Part shown: in pieces, positions 48,488 through 58,575 of the stretch
How positions within the stretch are numbered: position 1 is the first letter of the stretch
How the letters are laid out: each line of letters begins with the position of its first letter
DNA from: Noviherbaspirillum aerium
GTDB taxonomy: Bacteria; Pseudomonadota; Gammaproteobacteria; Burkholderiales; Burkholderiaceae_D
Reading direction: 5' to 3'
Assembly (NCBI RefSeq): GCF_008929045.1
Contig: NZ_VFAH01000004.1
Location: 124,001 to 188,000 of the forward strand
DNA: 64,000 nt
The notes under the pieces: generated by a model
Databases searched by the model: none
What the model saw: only the letters and a program-made list of their open reading frames with translations
What the model was told of the DNA's origin: nothing
Position numbers and translations under genes: made by a program

Positions 48488-48937
48488 ATGAGCATTATCG
48501 ATAATAAAAAAGCCTTCCATGACTACTTCATCGAGGAACGCTACGAAGCCGGCATGGTGCTCGAAGGCTGGGAGGTCAAGTCGATTCGGGCCGGCCGTGC
48601 GCAATTGAAGGAAGCCTATGTGATCGTACGCCAGGGTGAAGTCTTCCTGTTCGGCTCCCACATCAGCCCTCTTCCGACAGCATCCACGCATATCTCTCCG
48701 GACCCTGTGCGCACGCGCAAGCTTCTGCTGAACGGCGAGGAAATCAAAAAGCTGATTGGCAAGGTTGAACGGGCGGGATACACGCTGGTGCCGATCAATC
48801 TTCACTACGCCAAGGGCCGCATCAAATGCGAGATCGGCCTTGCCAAGGGCAAGAAACAACATGACAAGCGCGAGAGCGACAAGAAGCGGGATTGGCAGCG
48901 CGAACAGCAGTCCATTCTGAAGCAGAACCGCCGCTGA
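48488..48937 (+). CDS. smpB: SsrA-binding protein
   Basis: SmpB binds tmRNA and brings it to stalled ribosomes for rescue and tagging. The 149-residue product has the usual start [35 protein letters not shown], the [11 protein letters not shown] segment and a basic C-terminal tail ([20 protein letters not shown]) that enters the mRNA channel. The tmRNA gene itself is not in the window. Confidence 0.98.
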   Translation: MSIIDNKKAFHDYFIEERYEAGMVLEGWEVKSIRAGRAQLKEAYVIVRQGEVFLFGSHISPLPTASTHISPDPVRTRKLLLNGEEIKKLIGKVERAGYTLVPINLHYAKGRIKCEIGLAKGKKQHDKRESDKKRDWQREQQSILKQNRR

Positions 48938-49027
48938 TATTTCTCCGGCAAAGCCAGCTTCAATCACGCAGCATCACGGTGTTTTCGAAGGAAAGGCATC
49001 ATCATCTTGAGCCCGGCCGACGAGGGA

Positions 49028-49954
49028 TTACGTCTTCTGCTGCGACTTGACTACATGCATGGCACTCGCAATCAGGCCGCTGATGTCGCTCATGTTGGCC
49101 GGGATGATGATCGAGTTATTTGTTTTCGCGAGCTGCGCGAACGCACCGACATATTGCTCCGCGACCTTGAGATTGACGGCATCGGCCCCGCCCGGCTCGC
49201 GTATCGCCGAAGCGGTCTGACGAATGGCTTCGGCGCTGGCTTCCGCAATCGCCAGGATTGACGCCGCCTGCCCCTGGGCACGATTGATCGCCGCCTGCTT
49301 TTCCCCTTCCGAACGCGCAATCGCGGCCTCGCGTTCTCCGCTGGCAATGTTGATCTGTTCCTGCCTGCGCCCTTCGGATGCGGCGATCAATGCCCGCTTC
49401 TCCCGCTCAGCCGTGATCTGCGCCTGCATCGCATGCAGGATTTCCTTCGGCGGCGTCAGGTCCTTGATTTCGTAGCGAAGCACTTTTACGCCCCAGTTCG
49501 ACGCGGATTCGTCAATGGCATTGACGATGGCTTTATTGATGTGGTCCCGTTCCTCGAATGTCTTGTCCAGCTCCATGCGGCCGATGACCGAACGCAGGGT
49601 GGTCTGCGCGAGCTGGGTGATAGCGGCAATATAGTTCGATGAGCCATAGGAGGCACGCATCGCATCCGTTACCTGAAAGTACAGGATGCCATCCACTTGC
49701 AGCTGGGTATTGTCCTTGGTGATGCAGACCTGGCTCGGCACATCCAGCGGGATCTCCTTGAGCGAGTGCTTGTAGGCGATGCGATCGACGAAAGGAAGCA
49801 CGATATTCAAGCCCGGGCCCAGCGTGGAATGATATTTTCCAAGGCGTTCCACGACCCAGGCGTGCTGCTGCGGTACGACATTGATCGTCTTGATGACGAA
49901 CACCACAGCGACAATGAACAGGACCAGACTAAACGTTCCGAAACTGAGTTCCAT
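49028..49954 (-). CDS. qmcA: SPFH/band-7 membrane protein (QmcA/stomatin-like)
   Basis: A 308-residue protein anchored by one N-terminal helix (FGTFSLVLFIVAVVFVIKTI), followed by the SPFH domain (VVPQQHAWVVERLGKYHSTL onward, LQVDGILYFQVTD) and a long alanine/glutamate-rich helix (about 185-255) that drives oligomer assembly. Such proteins form large cages in the inner membrane, often with FtsH. The downstream position of an NfeD gene would be typical; here nfeD is upstream in the same operon, 18 bases away. AAGGAAA lies before the ATG. Confidence 0.93.
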   Translation of the reverse strand: MELSFGTFSLVLFIVAVVFVIKTINVVPQQHAWVVERLGKYHSTLGPGLNIVLPFVDRIAYKHSLKEIPLDVPSQVCITKDNTQLQVDGILYFQVTDAMRASYGSSNYIAAITQLAQTTLRSVIGRMELDKTFEERDHINKAIVNAIDESASNWGVKVLRYEIKDLTPPKEILHAMQAQITAEREKRALIAASEGRRQEQINIASGEREAAIARSEGEKQAAINRAQGQAASILAIAEASAEAIRQTASAIREPGGADAVNLKVAEQYVGAFAQLAKTNNSIIIPANMSDISGLIASAMHVVKSQQKT

Positions 49955-49972
49955 GGGGTTTCCTTTTGTTGA

Positions 49973-50425
49973 TCAGTTCTTGTTGTGGATGGGAGTGGAA
50001 ACGATAAGCCGGCTGCCGCGGATTTCGCGGATGACGTAAGTACCCGTGGCGGCCGAGTCTCCTTCTTCCAGCTCGACATCCCACAGCGCACCGCGATACA
50101 TTACCCTCGCCCGCCTCGGCGTTCCGTGCTCGGGGCTCCATTCGCTTACCTCGACCATCTGTCCGATGTCCAGATTCACATTGGGGTCCCGTGCCGCTTC
50201 ACTACGGCGTACCCGTCCCCATCGGCTACGGCGCAGAACAAAGGTACAGATGATTCCGACGACCGCCGCGACAGCGAACTGCATCGGGCGCTGCTCTCCG
50301 GCCAGCGCGACAAGCGCAGCGGATGCCATTCCCAGCGAAATCATCAACAGGTAAAAGGTGCCGCTGAACATCTCTAAAATCACAAGGCCGCCCGCCAACA
50401 TCACCCAGATCATCCAGTCCGTCAT
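49973..50425 (-). CDS. NfeD family membrane protein
   Basis: A 150-residue protein with two to three N-terminal hydrophobic segments (WMIWVMLAGGLVILEMF, YLLMISLGMASAALVAL, FAVAAVVGIICTFVL) and a C-terminal OB-like domain (IGQMVEVSEW to GSRLIVSTP). NfeD proteins partner SPFH proteins, and here the two genes are adjacent in one operon. GGAGG lies four bases before the ATG at 50425. Confidence 0.9.
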   Translation of the reverse strand: MTDWMIWVMLAGGLVILEMFSGTFYLLMISLGMASAALVALAGEQRPMQFAVAAVVGIICTFVLRRSRWGRVRRSEAARDPNVNLDIGQMVEVSEWSPEHGTPRRARVMYRGALWDVELEEGDSAATGTYVIREIRGSRLIVSTPIHNKN

Positions 50426-50470
50426 AAGACCTCCGACATTGCCATTCAGTCATCATTGTAGATAATAAAA

Positions 50471-50500
50471 AGCCCCCGGAGTCAAAAGACTGCGAGGGCT
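50471..50500 (-). terminator. Second minus-strand terminator-like hairpin below ppsA
   Basis: AGCCCCCGGAGTC (50471-50483) pairs, with two mismatches, with GACTGCGAGGGCT (50488-50500) across loop AAAA. On the minus strand the stem is followed by TTTTTATTA. It may back up the ppsA terminator or end a separate small RNA. Confidence 0.65.
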
Positions 50501-50658
50501 ACAATACAACAAAGTACAGCTGTTTTTGTTGGTTGTTGTTCAGCAACAAACAGGCGTTAGTCTAAACGAATTGCGCTCCGCTTCCTATCAGTTCTTTGTG
50601 AGTAGCATCAAGATTTGCATGATTACAACAAGATAGTGCCGAACAGCAAAAAACAAAA

Positions 50659-50675
50659 CGCGGGACGAACCCGCG
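50659..50675 (-). terminator. Rho-independent terminator of ppsA
   Basis: CGCGGG (50659-50664) and CCCGCG (50670-50675) form a 6-bp GC stem with a 5-base loop. In minus orientation TTTTGTTTTTTG follows, 60 bases after the ppsA stop codon. Confidence 0.85.
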
Positions 50676-50735
50676 CTTTGTGTGGGGAAGGCGTTACCTC
50701 ACTCTGGAGTCACCTGCTCCGCATGCGACCGGAGC

Positions 50736-53162
50736 CTAGCTGTTCGCTGCGAGCTTCTGCCAAGTATCGATCACGGTATCGGGATTGAGGGAGATGGAGG
50801 CAATCCCTTCCTTCATCAACCATTCAGCGAAATCCGGATGGTCGGATGGCCCTTGGCCGCAAATGCCGATGTACTTGCCCTGAGCACGGCAGGCGTTGAT
50901 TGCCTGGGACAGCAACGCACGCACCGCATCATCACGTTCATCGAAATCGGCCGCCAGCAATTCCATGCCGGAATCCCGGTCGAGGCCCAGCGTCAACTGC
51001 GTCAGGTCGTTGGAGCCAATGGAGAAACCGTCGAAGTGTTCGAGGAAGCGCTCAGCCAGGATTGCATTGGAAGGCACCTCGCACATCATGATGAGACGCA
51101 AGCCATTTTCGCCGCGCTTGAGACCGTTCTTCGCCAGCAGGTTCACGACTTTCTCGGCCTGGCCAAGCGTGCGAACGAACGGCACCATGATTTCGACGTT
51201 GGTCAAGCCCATGTCATTGCGAACGCGTTTCATGGCGGCACATTCCATCTCGAACGACTCGGCGAAGTCTTCCGCCAGATAACGGGCAGCACCACGGAAG
51301 CCGAGCATCGGGTTCTCTTCATCCGGTTCGTAACGGGAACCGCCGATCAGCTTCTTGTATTCGTTCGACTTGAAATCCGAGAGTCGAACAATGACGGGCT
51401 TTGGCCAGAAGGCAGCTGCGATCGTAGCGATGCCTTCGGCAAGCTTGTCGATATAGAACGCTTTGGGCGAAGCATGGCCGCGGGCCACCGATTCCACCGC
51501 TTTCTTCAAATCCGCGTCGATGTTCGGATATTCCAGAATCGCTTTCGGATGCACGCCGATGTTGTTGTTGATGATGAACTCGAGGCGGGCAAGGCCGACG
51601 CCGCCGTTGGGAATCGACTGGAAGTCGAAGGCGAGCTGCGGATTGCCGACGTTCATCATGATCTTCAGCGGCAGGGATGGCAGTTCACCGCGCGATACTT
51701 CGGTGACTTCCGTTTCCAGCAGGCCGTCGTAGATCTTGCCTTCGTCGCCTTCGGCACAGGAAACGGTCACCAATGTGCCGTCCTTGAGCATGTCGGTTGC
51801 GTTGCCGCAGCCCACGACCGCCGGGACGCCGAGTTCGCGCGCAATGATCGCCGCATGGCAGGTACGGCCGCCGCGATTGGTCACAATGGCCGACGCACGC
51901 TTCATCACCGGTTCCCAGTTGGGATCGGTCATGTCGGCGACCAGCACATCGCCCGGCTGCACCCGCTCCATCTCCGAAGGGTCATGGATCACGCGGACCG
52001 GACCGGCCCCGATCTTCTGGCCGATCGCACGGCCTGAAGCCAGCACCGTGCCACTGCCCTTCAGCTTGAAACGCTGCTGCGCATCGGTAGCCTTCTGCTG
52101 CGACTTCACGGTCTCCGGACGCGCCTGGAGAATGTACAGCTTGCCGTCGCGGCCATCCTTGCCCCACTCGATATCCATCGGCCGGCCGTAATGCTTTTCG
52201 ATGATCATCGCGTATTTCGCGAGTTCGACAATTTCCTGGTCGTTCAGCGAGTAACGGTTGCGCAGTTCGATAGGCACGTCAACGGTCTTGACCGAGCGGC
52301 CGGCCTTGGCCTCGCCGGTGAACTCCATCTTGATCAGCTTGGAGCCGATATTGCGGCGAATGATGGGCAGTTTCCCCTGCTCCAGCATCGGCTTGTGGAC
52401 ATAGAATTCGTCGGGATTGACCGCACCTTGCACCACGGTTTCGCCGAGGCCGTAACTGGAAGTGATGAACACCACATCCTTGAAGCCGGATTCGGTATCC
52501 AGGGTGAACATGACGCCGGCTGCGCCGACATCGGAACGCACCATGCGCTGCACGCCCGCCGACAGCGCCACTTCCGCATGAGTAAATCCCTTGTGCACGC
52601 GATAGGAAATCGCACGGTCGTTATACAGGGAGGCAAAGACATGCTTGATGGCTTCCAGCACGTTATCAATGCCGACGACGTTCAGGAAGGTTTCCTGCTG
52701 GCCCGCAAAGGATGCATCGGGAAGATCTTCCGCGGTTGCCGAAGAACGCACGGCAAACGACATTTCCGCGGACGACTCGGCCACCAGGCGCTGGTAGAAC
52801 TCGCGGATTTCCTGTTCCAGGCGGGGCTGGAACGGTGTTTCGACGATCCACCGGCGGATGTCCGCACCGGCCTGGGCGAGCGCGCGCACATCATCAATGT
52901 TCAGCGATTCCAGGCGGTCCGCAATGCGCTGGGCAAGCGTAGCGCCGCCATTCACACTGTGGCCGAGGAAGTCGCGGAAAGCCTGAGCCGTGGTGGCAAA
53001 GCCACCAGGCACGCGTACGCCGGCACCGGCGAGCTGACTGATCATCTCGCCGAGCGATGCGTTCTTGCCGCCGACGGACTCCACGTCCGTCATGCGAAGG
53101 TTTTCAAACGAAGCTACGTAGGTAGCCCCCTGGGTTGCCCCGGTTGGTACTGCGTTGGACAT
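50736..53162 (-). CDS. ppsA: Phosphoenolpyruvate synthase
   Basis: PpsA makes PEP from pyruvate and ATP, releasing AMP and phosphate, for gluconeogenesis. The 808-residue product has the N-terminal ATP-grasp part ([35 protein letters not shown]), the swivelling domain with the phosphorylated histidine in [15 protein letters not shown], and the C-terminal PEP-binding barrel with [15 protein letters not shown] and the catalytic cysteine in [11 protein letters not shown]. The threonine just before the histidine is the site that PpsR phosphorylates. ppsR is encoded divergently across 175 bases. Confidence 0.98.
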   Translation of the reverse strand: MSNAVPTGATQGATYVASFENLRMTDVESVGGKNASLGEMISQLAGAGVRVPGGFATTAQAFRDFLGHSVNGGATLAQRIADRLESLNIDDVRALAQAGADIRRWIVETPFQPRLEQEIREFYQRLVAESSAEMSFAVRSSATAEDLPDASFAGQQETFLNVVGIDNVLEAIKHVFASLYNDRAISYRVHKGFTHAEVALSAGVQRMVRSDVGAAGVMFTLDTESGFKDVVFITSSYGLGETVVQGAVNPDEFYVHKPMLEQGKLPIIRRNIGSKLIKMEFTGEAKAGRSVKTVDVPIELRNRYSLNDQEIVELAKYAMIIEKHYGRPMDIEWGKDGRDGKLYILQARPETVKSQQKATDAQQRFKLKGSGTVLASGRAIGQKIGAGPVRVIHDPSEMERVQPGDVLVADMTDPNWEPVMKRASAIVTNRGGRTCHAAIIARELGVPAVVGCGNATDMLKDGTLVTVSCAEGDEGKIYDGLLETEVTEVSRGELPSLPLKIMMNVGNPQLAFDFQSIPNGGVGLARLEFIINNNIGVHPKAILEYPNIDADLKKAVESVARGHASPKAFYIDKLAEGIATIAAAFWPKPVIVRLSDFKSNEYKKLIGGSRYEPDEENPMLGFRGAARYLAEDFAESFEMECAAMKRVRNDMGLTNVEIMVPFVRTLGQAEKVVNLLAKNGLKRGENGLRLIMMCEVPSNAILAERFLEHFDGFSIGSNDLTQLTLGLDRDSGMELLAADFDERDDAVRALLSQAINACRAQGKYIGICGQGPSDHPDFAEWLMKEGIASISLNPDTVIDTWQKLAANS

Positions 53163-53337
53163 AACTGCACCTGTTTTGATGATAAGAAATCTGCATATGC
53201 GCCCTCGCCGCCCGGATCTTTTTGTTATTCTTCATGGGCAGGATGTTGGTCATGAATTAATCGTCATTTTACAGTGTGCAACAGCATCCTGCCGTACACA
53301 AAGTAGAACTATTCGTTGATCTATCTTCAATCTGATT
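53163..53337. promoter_or_regulatory. Divergent ppsA/ppsR control region with a 9-bp inverted repeat
   Basis: Both promoters lie in these 175 bases. GGCAGGATG (53237-53245) and CATCCTGCC (53285-53293) are exact complements 39 bases apart around an AT-rich centre; they could be operator half-sites for a shared regulator. Specific -35/-10 boxes were not assigned. Confidence 0.5.
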
Positions 53338-54186
53338 ATGCCAGACTTGCCTGCACACCAACTGCCGCCGCCAAACCGCACCGTATTTTTCGTGTCGGAC
53401 GGCACCGGCATCACTGCCGAAACCTTCGGTCATTCCGTTCTGACGCAGTTCGAACTGCGATTCAAGGAGGTCCGCCTGCCGTTCATCGATACCCTGGACA
53501 AGGCATACGACGCCGTACGCGACATCAATCAGGCGTTCGAACACGACGGCAAGCGACCGATCGTATTCTCCACTCTGGTCAAGGCGGAACTGTCGTCGGT
53601 GGTGCGCCAGTCCAAGGGAATGCACATGGACCTGATCCAGACGTTCGTGGAACCGCTGGAGCAGGAGCTGGGCGTAAAGTCGACGCATACCATCGGCCGC
53701 AGCCACAACATTGCCGACTCCGATGAATACAAGAACCGGATCGAAGCAATCAACTTTTCGCTTGCCCATGATGACGGGCAATCGAACCAGAATCTTGCCG
53801 CCGCCGACGTCATTCTTGTCGGCGTGTCGCGCTCCGGCAAAACGCCGACCAGCCTTTACCTGGCGATGCAGTACGGTGTGAAGGCTGCGAATTATCCTTT
53901 GATTCCGGACGACTTCGAGCGCAACAAGTTGCCGAGCGCCCTGCTTTCGTACAAGAAGAAGCTGTTCGGCCTGTCGATCGCGCCCGACCGTCTGGCGGAG
54001 GTGCGCAATGAACGCAGGCCGGGAAGCAAATATGCGGCGATGGAGCAGTGTCGTTACGAGGTGAATGAAGCGGAAAAGATGATGCGGCGCGAAGGTATAC
54101 GCTGCGTGTCCTCCACCGCCAAATCCATTGAGGAAATTGCAACCATGATCCTTCAGGAGATCAAGTCGGACAAGCGCGCATACTGA
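53338..54186 (+). CDS. ppsR: PEP synthase regulatory protein (bifunctional kinase/pyrophosphorylase)
   Basis: PpsR switches PEP synthase off by ADP-dependent phosphorylation of the threonine beside its catalytic histidine, and on again by phosphate-dependent removal. The 282-residue DUF299 product begins [15 protein letters not shown] and has the phosphate loop [15 protein letters not shown] at about residue 160, with NYPLIPDD after it. It sits divergent to its target ppsA, the usual arrangement. A strong terminator follows. Confidence 0.96.
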   Translation: MPDLPAHQLPPPNRTVFFVSDGTGITAETFGHSVLTQFELRFKEVRLPFIDTLDKAYDAVRDINQAFEHDGKRPIVFSTLVKAELSSVVRQSKGMHMDLIQTFVEPLEQELGVKSTHTIGRSHNIADSDEYKNRIEAINFSLAHDDGQSNQNLAAADVILVGVSRSGKTPTSLYLAMQYGVKAANYPLIPDDFERNKLPSALLSYKKKLFGLSIAPDRLAEVRNERRPGSKYAAMEQCRYEVNEAEKMMRREGIRCVSSTAKSIEEIATMILQEIKSDKRAY

Positions 54187-54216
54187 TCCTCGCAACCTGA
54201 ACCGACCACGACCATG

Positions 54217-54253
54217 GGCCGCCTCGGCCCCTCAGCGCCCGAGGCGGCCTTTT
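54217..54253 (+). terminator. Rho-independent terminator of ppsR
   Basis: GGCCGCCTCGG (54217-54227) and CCGAGGCGGCC (54239-54249) form an 11-bp perfect stem with an 11-base loop and four Ts, 30 bases after the ppsR stop codon. Confidence 0.88.
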
Positions 54254-54346
54254 CATTTGCAAAAGAATATTTTGCACCCCCATGCGGAACCTTACGGCAA
54301 ACTTACAGGTCGACTGTAACGAAAGTACGGATCAAAAGGGGGTCAT

Positions 54347-54718
54347 ATGGATCTGGTACTCATAGAGATTGTGCTGTGGGTGGGTCTTCTGTTTTTCTTC
54401 TGGGCGCTAAAGGAAGGTCTGGGGCATGTCGAGTCCGATATCGAAGCCTTGAGCCTTGCGCGGCAAGGCCGCGGCGTGAATGGCGGCACGCAATCCTTGG
54501 GTTTTCACAAGGCGGAGCGACTGGCGGAGCCCATCGGTTCCTACCGGGATGCGCAGATATACCGCTATGCGGTGATACAGGGACGCACTTACCAGTTCGA
54601 CCGCGTCTGTCCTGTGGATAGCGGCGCAACGATTGATGCCGACGAGCGTTGGCTGGCTCCAGGCCTTGTGTACCAGGAGTGCACCGACCGAGGTCAGGTA
54701 CCGCCCGCCCAAGTCTGA
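54347..54718 (+). CDS. Small membrane-anchored protein of unknown function
   Basis: A 123-residue protein I do not recognise. The N-terminal helix (LVLIEIVLWVGLLFFFWAL, about 3-21) is an anchor or uncleaved signal. The remainder is a small polar domain with YRDAQIYRYAVIQGRTYQFD, suggesting beta strands, and two cysteines (VCPVD and QECTDRG). A G-rich ribosome-binding site precedes the ATG. It lies alone between the ppsR terminator and the convergent methyltransferase gene, 21 bases from its end. Confidence 0.7.
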   Translation: MDLVLIEIVLWVGLLFFFWALKEGLGHVESDIEALSLARQGRGVNGGTQSLGFHKAERLAEPIGSYRDAQIYRYAVIQGRTYQFDRVCPVDSGATIDADERWLAPGLVYQECTDRGQVPPAQV

Positions 54719-54739
54719 TGCACGCATGCATGAAGCGCG

Positions 54740-55528
54740 TCAGCGCGCGCTTTTCTGCCTGACCTGCTCAAAGAAGCAGATAGCTGCGCTCGCGGCCACA
54801 TTGAGTGACTCGACTTTACCGAGATGAGGAATGGCAACCTGATGGGTTGCTTCGGCCAGCAGTTCCGCAGAGACGCCCTGTCCTTCATGCCCAAACAGCC
54901 AGGCGACGGGACGGTTCAGATCCATGTCGAAGACTCGTTGGCTGGCATGCGAGCTGGTTGCCAGAACAGGCACGCTTGCATCGGAAAGCAGGCTGTGCAG
55001 ATCGACGTTCTCATGGATTCTGAGCAGGAAATGCGCTCCCATGCCTGCTCTCAAGACCTTGGGCGACCAGGCAAACACCGTTCCCTTGCTACAAAAAACA
55101 TGGCCGATACCGGCTGCCGCCGCGCTGCGCAGGATTGATCCCATGTTTCCCGGATCCTGCAGGTTGTCGAGCAGGACGGCGGACACGTTCAGCTGACGTG
55201 GCATCTCCTCCTTGGGAGTCTCAACCAGGAACAGCACCCCGACTCCGTTCTCTACCTGGCTCACAGCCTGGTACAAGGCATCTGGCAGCATTACGCAGGG
55301 TACATGCCGCGCTTCGCATCGCGCCAGCAGTGCGGCCACCTCATGCAATTGCCGCGAACTTTCACTGACGACACATATCACCGGCGCTCCGGCCTGCTCC
55401 AGGTAGACCTCGCAAAGATGGACGCCGTCGAGCAGCGTGCGCCCCGCCTTCCTGCGCGCCTGCGAACTGGTCGCCAGTTGCTTCAATTCCTTGTACAACG
55501 GGTTGTCGCGAGAAGTAATGCTTTTCAT
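54740..55528 (-). CDS. TrmH/SpoU-family RNA 2'-O-methyltransferase
   Basis: A SPOUT methyltransferase of 262 residues that should methylate a ribose in rRNA or tRNA. The N-terminal substrate-binding part (ITSRDNPLYKELKQLATSSQ, LLDGVHLCEVYL) is RlmB-like. The knot has all three motifs: NLQDPGNMGSILRSA, LFGHEGQGVS and IPHLGKVESLNVAASAA. The exact RNA target cannot be told. The ATG at 55528 comes one base after the rnhB stop codon, so it is part of the lipid A/rnhB operon. Confidence 0.9.
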   Translation of the reverse strand: MKSITSRDNPLYKELKQLATSSQARRKAGRTLLDGVHLCEVYLEQAGAPVICVVSESSRQLHEVAALLARCEARHVPCVMLPDALYQAVSQVENGVGVLFLVETPKEEMPRQLNVSAVLLDNLQDPGNMGSILRSAAAAGIGHVFCSKGTVFAWSPKVLRAGMGAHFLLRIHENVDLHSLLSDASVPVLATSSHASQRVFDMDLNRPVAWLFGHEGQGVSAELLAEATHQVAIPHLGKVESLNVAASAAICFFEQVRQKSAR

Positions 55529-55529
55529 G

Positions 55530-56150
55530 TCAGGCCTTGGTCTCCTGCCCCAGCAGGTTGCGCACCGGAGCATAGGAACGTCGATGCACCGGCGATACCC
55601 CATGCAACCTCAGGCGCTCCAGGTGCATGGCGGTCGGATAGCCTTTGTGCTGATCGAATCCATACATCGGATATTGCTGATGCAGGCTCATCAACGAGGC
55701 GTCGCGTGCCGTCTTGGCCAGGATGGACGCAGCGGAGATCGCAGACACCTTGTCGTCTCCCTTGACGATCGCCTCGGAGCGGATCGGCATGACCGGACAG
55801 CGATTGCCGTCGATGAGCGCCAGCGTCGGCACAATGTGCAGGCGTTCCACGGCGCGGCGCATCGCCAGCATCGAAGCATGCAGGATGTTAAGTTCGTCGA
55901 TCTCGGCCTCGGTACAGAAGGCGACCGCCCATGCCAATGCGTTGGACTTGATTTCCTCGGCCAGGACATCGCGTCGTGCCTCGCTGAGTTTCTTGGAATC
56001 GCGCAGTCCGGACACCGGTCGAGCCGGATCGAGGATCACTGCCGCGGCATACACTGCGCCGGCAAGCGGGCCCCTGCCCGCCTCATCGACACCGCAAATG
56101 ATGTCGTCGGCATTGTTGAAAAGTGAGAGGCTGATCTCGTCATGCTTCAT
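55530..56150 (-). CDS. rnhB: Ribonuclease HII
   Basis: RNase HII cuts RNA in RNA-DNA hybrids and removes single ribonucleotides from DNA. The 206-residue product has the catalytic pair in [12 protein letters not shown], further acidic residues in LALIDGNR and [17 protein letters not shown], and the HKGYPT segment. Its start overlaps the end of lpxB by 11 bases, and the methyltransferase gene follows at once. Confidence 0.97.
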   Translation of the reverse strand: MKHDEISLSLFNNADDIICGVDEAGRGPLAGAVYAAAVILDPARPVSGLRDSKKLSEARRDVLAEEIKSNALAWAVAFCTEAEIDELNILHASMLAMRRAVERLHIVPTLALIDGNRCPVMPIRSEAIVKGDDKVSAISAASILAKTARDASLMSLHQQYPMYGFDQHKGYPTAMHLERLRLHGVSPVHRRSYAPVRNLLGQETKA

Positions 56151-57315
56151 GGGCCCGCTCCGAAAAACCGATCAAGCGCAGTACCGCCTGCGCGCTTTCC
56201 CTTGCGCTGTCACGCAGCAGTGAATGATGCATTTCGACGAAGCGCTGCTGAAGGCGCTGGCGAAGCCCGGCATCCTCGAGTTGCTTGCCCAATGCATCGG
56301 CCAGCGCCTGCGGAGTGGCCGCGTCCTGCAGCAGTTCCGGCACGAGGAACTCGCGCGCCAGAATATTCGGCAAGCCGACCCAGGGTTGATATCCCATATG
56401 CCGCATTACTTCCCATGACGCGCGCATCATCTTGTAACCAATCACCATTGGCTTCTTGAACAGCGCCACTTCCAGTGTTGCCGTACCCGATGCAACGAGC
56501 ACCGCGTCCGCCGCCGCAATCGCCGCATGCGATTTGCCGGCAATGATCTGGAGCGGCACTTCGCCGAGTCCCGCGCTTGTCACCAGTGACCGGAAATAGT
56601 TCTGCTGGCGATCGCCTGCCATCGGCACGACAAAGCGTATTGACGGATCCCGCCGGTGCAGGATGCGTGCCGCTTCGATGAACGCGACCGTGTTGTATTT
56701 GATTTCCGACAGCCGGCTCCCCGGCAGAATGGAAATCACGGGCGCATTCGCCGGAAGGTTCAATTCCGCCCTCGCTGCAGCCACATCCGGCGCCATCGGA
56801 ATGACCTCGGCGAGCGGATAGCCGACATATGTCACCGGAATGCCGGCCTTGCGATAAATTTCCTCTTCAAAGGGGAAGACGACAAGCATATGGGACACGG
56901 CCCGCGCTATTTTCTTGATGCGCCCTCCACGCCATGCCCAGATCGACGGGCTGATGAAATGCATGGTCGGGATGCCCGCCCCGCGCAACTGCGCTTCCAG
57001 TCCGAAGTTGAAATCCGGTGCATCAACGCCGATGAATGCAGCCGGTCTTTCCTTGATGAGCTGATCCCGCAAGTCGTTCTGTATTCCCTTGATTTCCCGG
57101 TAATGCGCAAGCACTTCGAACAGGCCGCGCACGGACAATTTTTCCATCGGCCAGTCGCTGCGAAACCCGTATTCGGCCATGCGGGAACCGCCTATGCCGT
57201 GGATATCCGCATGGGGAAGATGCGGCCGCAGTCCCGCCAGCAGGCGGCTGGCGAGCAGGTCGCCGGAACTCTCTCCGGCAACCATGGCGAGCGACAGTTT
57301 ATCGGACGATGCCAC
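56140..57315 (-). CDS. lpxB: Lipid-A-disaccharide synthase
   Basis: LpxB joins lipid X and UDP-diacylglucosamine to the lipid A disaccharide at the inner membrane. The GT19 protein of about 391 residues shows [27 protein letters not shown], the conserved [15 protein letters not shown] and the donor-site run [24 protein letters not shown] at 57315 is the best start: it places the family sequence nine codons in and overlaps the lpxA end by 17 bases. An ATG at 57285 would cut into the first strand. No good ribosome-binding site is visible, which suggests coupling to lpxA. Confidence 0.95.
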   Translation of the reverse strand: MASSDKLSLAMVAGESSGDLLASRLLAGLRPHLPHADIHGIGGSRMAEYGFRSDWPMEKLSVRGLFEVLAHYREIKGIQNDLRDQLIKERPAAFIGVDAPDFNFGLEAQLRGAGIPTMHFISPSIWAWRGGRIKKIARAVSHMLVVFPFEEEIYRKAGIPVTYVGYPLAEVIPMAPDVAAARAELNLPANAPVISILPGSRLSEIKYNTVAFIEAARILHRRDPSIRFVVPMAGDRQQNYFRSLVTSAGLGEVPLQIIAGKSHAAIAAADAVLVASGTATLEVALFKKPMVIGYKMMRASWEVMRHMGYQPWVGLPNILAREFLVPELLQDAATPQALADALGKQLEDAGLRQRLQQRFVEMHHSLLRDSARESAQAVLRLIGFSERAHEA

Positions 57316-58087
57316 GGGTGGTCGTATCGAGAAATTCACGCAGCAGGCGCAAGGGTTCGGCCGAGGCCGGCGACTGCGCCTGGGCCTGGTCAAGCGCCGA
57401 CTTGGCCTCTTCCAGCGTAAGGCCGGACTTGTAGATCAGCTTGTACGCATTGCGCAAGTCATTGATCTGCTCGCGGGTGAACCCCCTGCGCTTGAGGCCT
57501 TCGATGTTGATGCCGTGCGGCTCTGCCGGATTCCCTGACAGCAGCACAAACGGCGGAACATCCTGGGTCAGGCTGGTATTCATGCCGACAAAGGCATGGT
57601 CGCCGATCTTGCAGAACTGATGGACCGCGGCGAATCCGCTCAGAATGACCCAGTCGCCCACATGAACATGTCCTGCCAACGAGGCATTGTTGGAAAACAC
57701 CGTGTTGTTGCCGACGCGGCAGTCATGGGCAAGGTGCACATAGGCCAGCATCAGATTGTCGTTGCCGAGCGAGGTGATGCCCTCATCCTGAGCCGTGCCG
57801 AGATTGAAGGTGCAGAATTCCCTCACGGTGTTGCGGTCGCCGATGAGCAATTGCGTCGGCTCGCCCGCATATTTCTTGTCCTGCGGTGGACCGCCGATCG
57901 AGGAAAACTGGAAGAACCGGTTATCCGTGCCGATCGTGGTATGTCCGTCGATGACGACGTGCGGACCGACGCGGGTCCGCGCGCCGATCTTCACATTCGG
58001 TCCGATGACGGAATAAGCGCCAATCTCGACCGTGTCGTCGAGCTCCGCGTTCGGATCGACGATGGCGGTAGGATGGATTATCGTCAT
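57299..58087 (-). CDS. lpxA: UDP-N-acetylglucosamine acyltransferase
   Basis: LpxA moves a hydroxyacyl chain from ACP to O3 of UDP-GlcNAc, starting lipid A synthesis. At 262 residues it equals the E. coli length. Hexapeptide repeats begin at [20 protein letters not shown]; the catalytic histidine lies in [15 protein letters not shown], and [15 protein letters not shown] follows. The C-terminal helices start near [16 protein letters not shown]. The ATG shares a base with the fabZ stop codon (TAATG). Confidence 0.97.
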   Translation of the reverse strand: MTIIHPTAIVDPNAELDDTVEIGAYSVIGPNVKIGARTRVGPHVVIDGHTTIGTDNRFFQFSSIGGPPQDKKYAGEPTQLLIGDRNTVREFCTFNLGTAQDEGITSLGNDNLMLAYVHLAHDCRVGNNTVFSNNASLAGHVHVGDWVILSGFAAVHQFCKIGDHAFVGMNTSLTQDVPPFVLLSGNPAEPHGINIEGLKRRGFTREQINDLRNAYKLIYKSGLTLEEAKSALDQAQAQSPASAEPLRLLREFLDTTTRGIVR

Positions 58088-58575
58088 TACTGCCCCGCTG
58101 GCTGACTCGCGTCCGTGGCGCTGCGCATGGTGCACATCAGTTCGGCTTCCACCGCAACCTGGCCATCCACCGTGGCTTGCGCCTTGTATTTCCAGATGCC
58201 GCGTGCGGTACGCAGGATTTCGACCTGCATCCTCAGCTGATCACCTGGCTCCACCGGGCGCTTGAAGCGCGCACCGTCGATCCCGACAAAATAAACGACG
58301 CTGTTGTCGTCAGGCTTCTGTCCCATCGTGAGGAACGATAGCAGGGCCGCAGTCTGTGCCAGTGCCTCGATCATCAGCACGCCGGGCATCACCGGCTTGT
58401 GCGGGAAATGGCCATTGAAGAACTCTTCATTGACAGTCACGTTCTTGATGGCGGTAATCGATTTGCCGGACTCCCAATCCAGCACACGATCAACCAGCAG
58501 CAAAGGATAACGATGCGGCAGATATTGTTTGATCTGATTGATGTCGAGCGTTTTCATTACTTCTAGCGTTTCCAT
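58087..58575 (-). CDS. fabZ: (3R)-hydroxyacyl-ACP dehydratase
   Basis: FabZ dehydrates hydroxyacyl-ACP in fatty acid elongation and competes with LpxA for hydroxymyristoyl-ACP, which explains its constant place between lpxD and lpxA. The 162-residue hot-dog protein has [13 protein letters not shown], the catalytic histidine in [14 protein letters not shown] and the glutamate in [12 protein letters not shown]. The ATG at 58575 shares a base with the lpxD stop codon (TAATG). The ATG six codons inside (58557) is an alternative start. Confidence 0.96.
   Translation of the reverse strand: METLEVMKTLDINQIKQYLPHRYPLLLVDRVLDWESGKSITAIKNVTVNEEFFNGHFPHKPVMPGVLMIEALAQTAALLSFLTMGQKPDDNSVVYFVGIDGARFKRPVEPGDQLRMQVEILRTARGIWKYKAQATVDGQVAVEAELMCTMRSATDASQPAGQ

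Larger units (their letters stand above)
50426..50735. other. Gap between ppsA and nfeD with two minus-strand terminators
   Basis: The ppsA terminator at 50659-50675 is followed, in minus orientation, by about 160 AT-rich bases that end in a second T-tailed hairpin at 50471-50500. That arrangement leaves room for a short independent transcript. No open frame with a ribosome-binding site fits. The nfeD promoter must lie left of about 50470. Confidence 0.5.
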
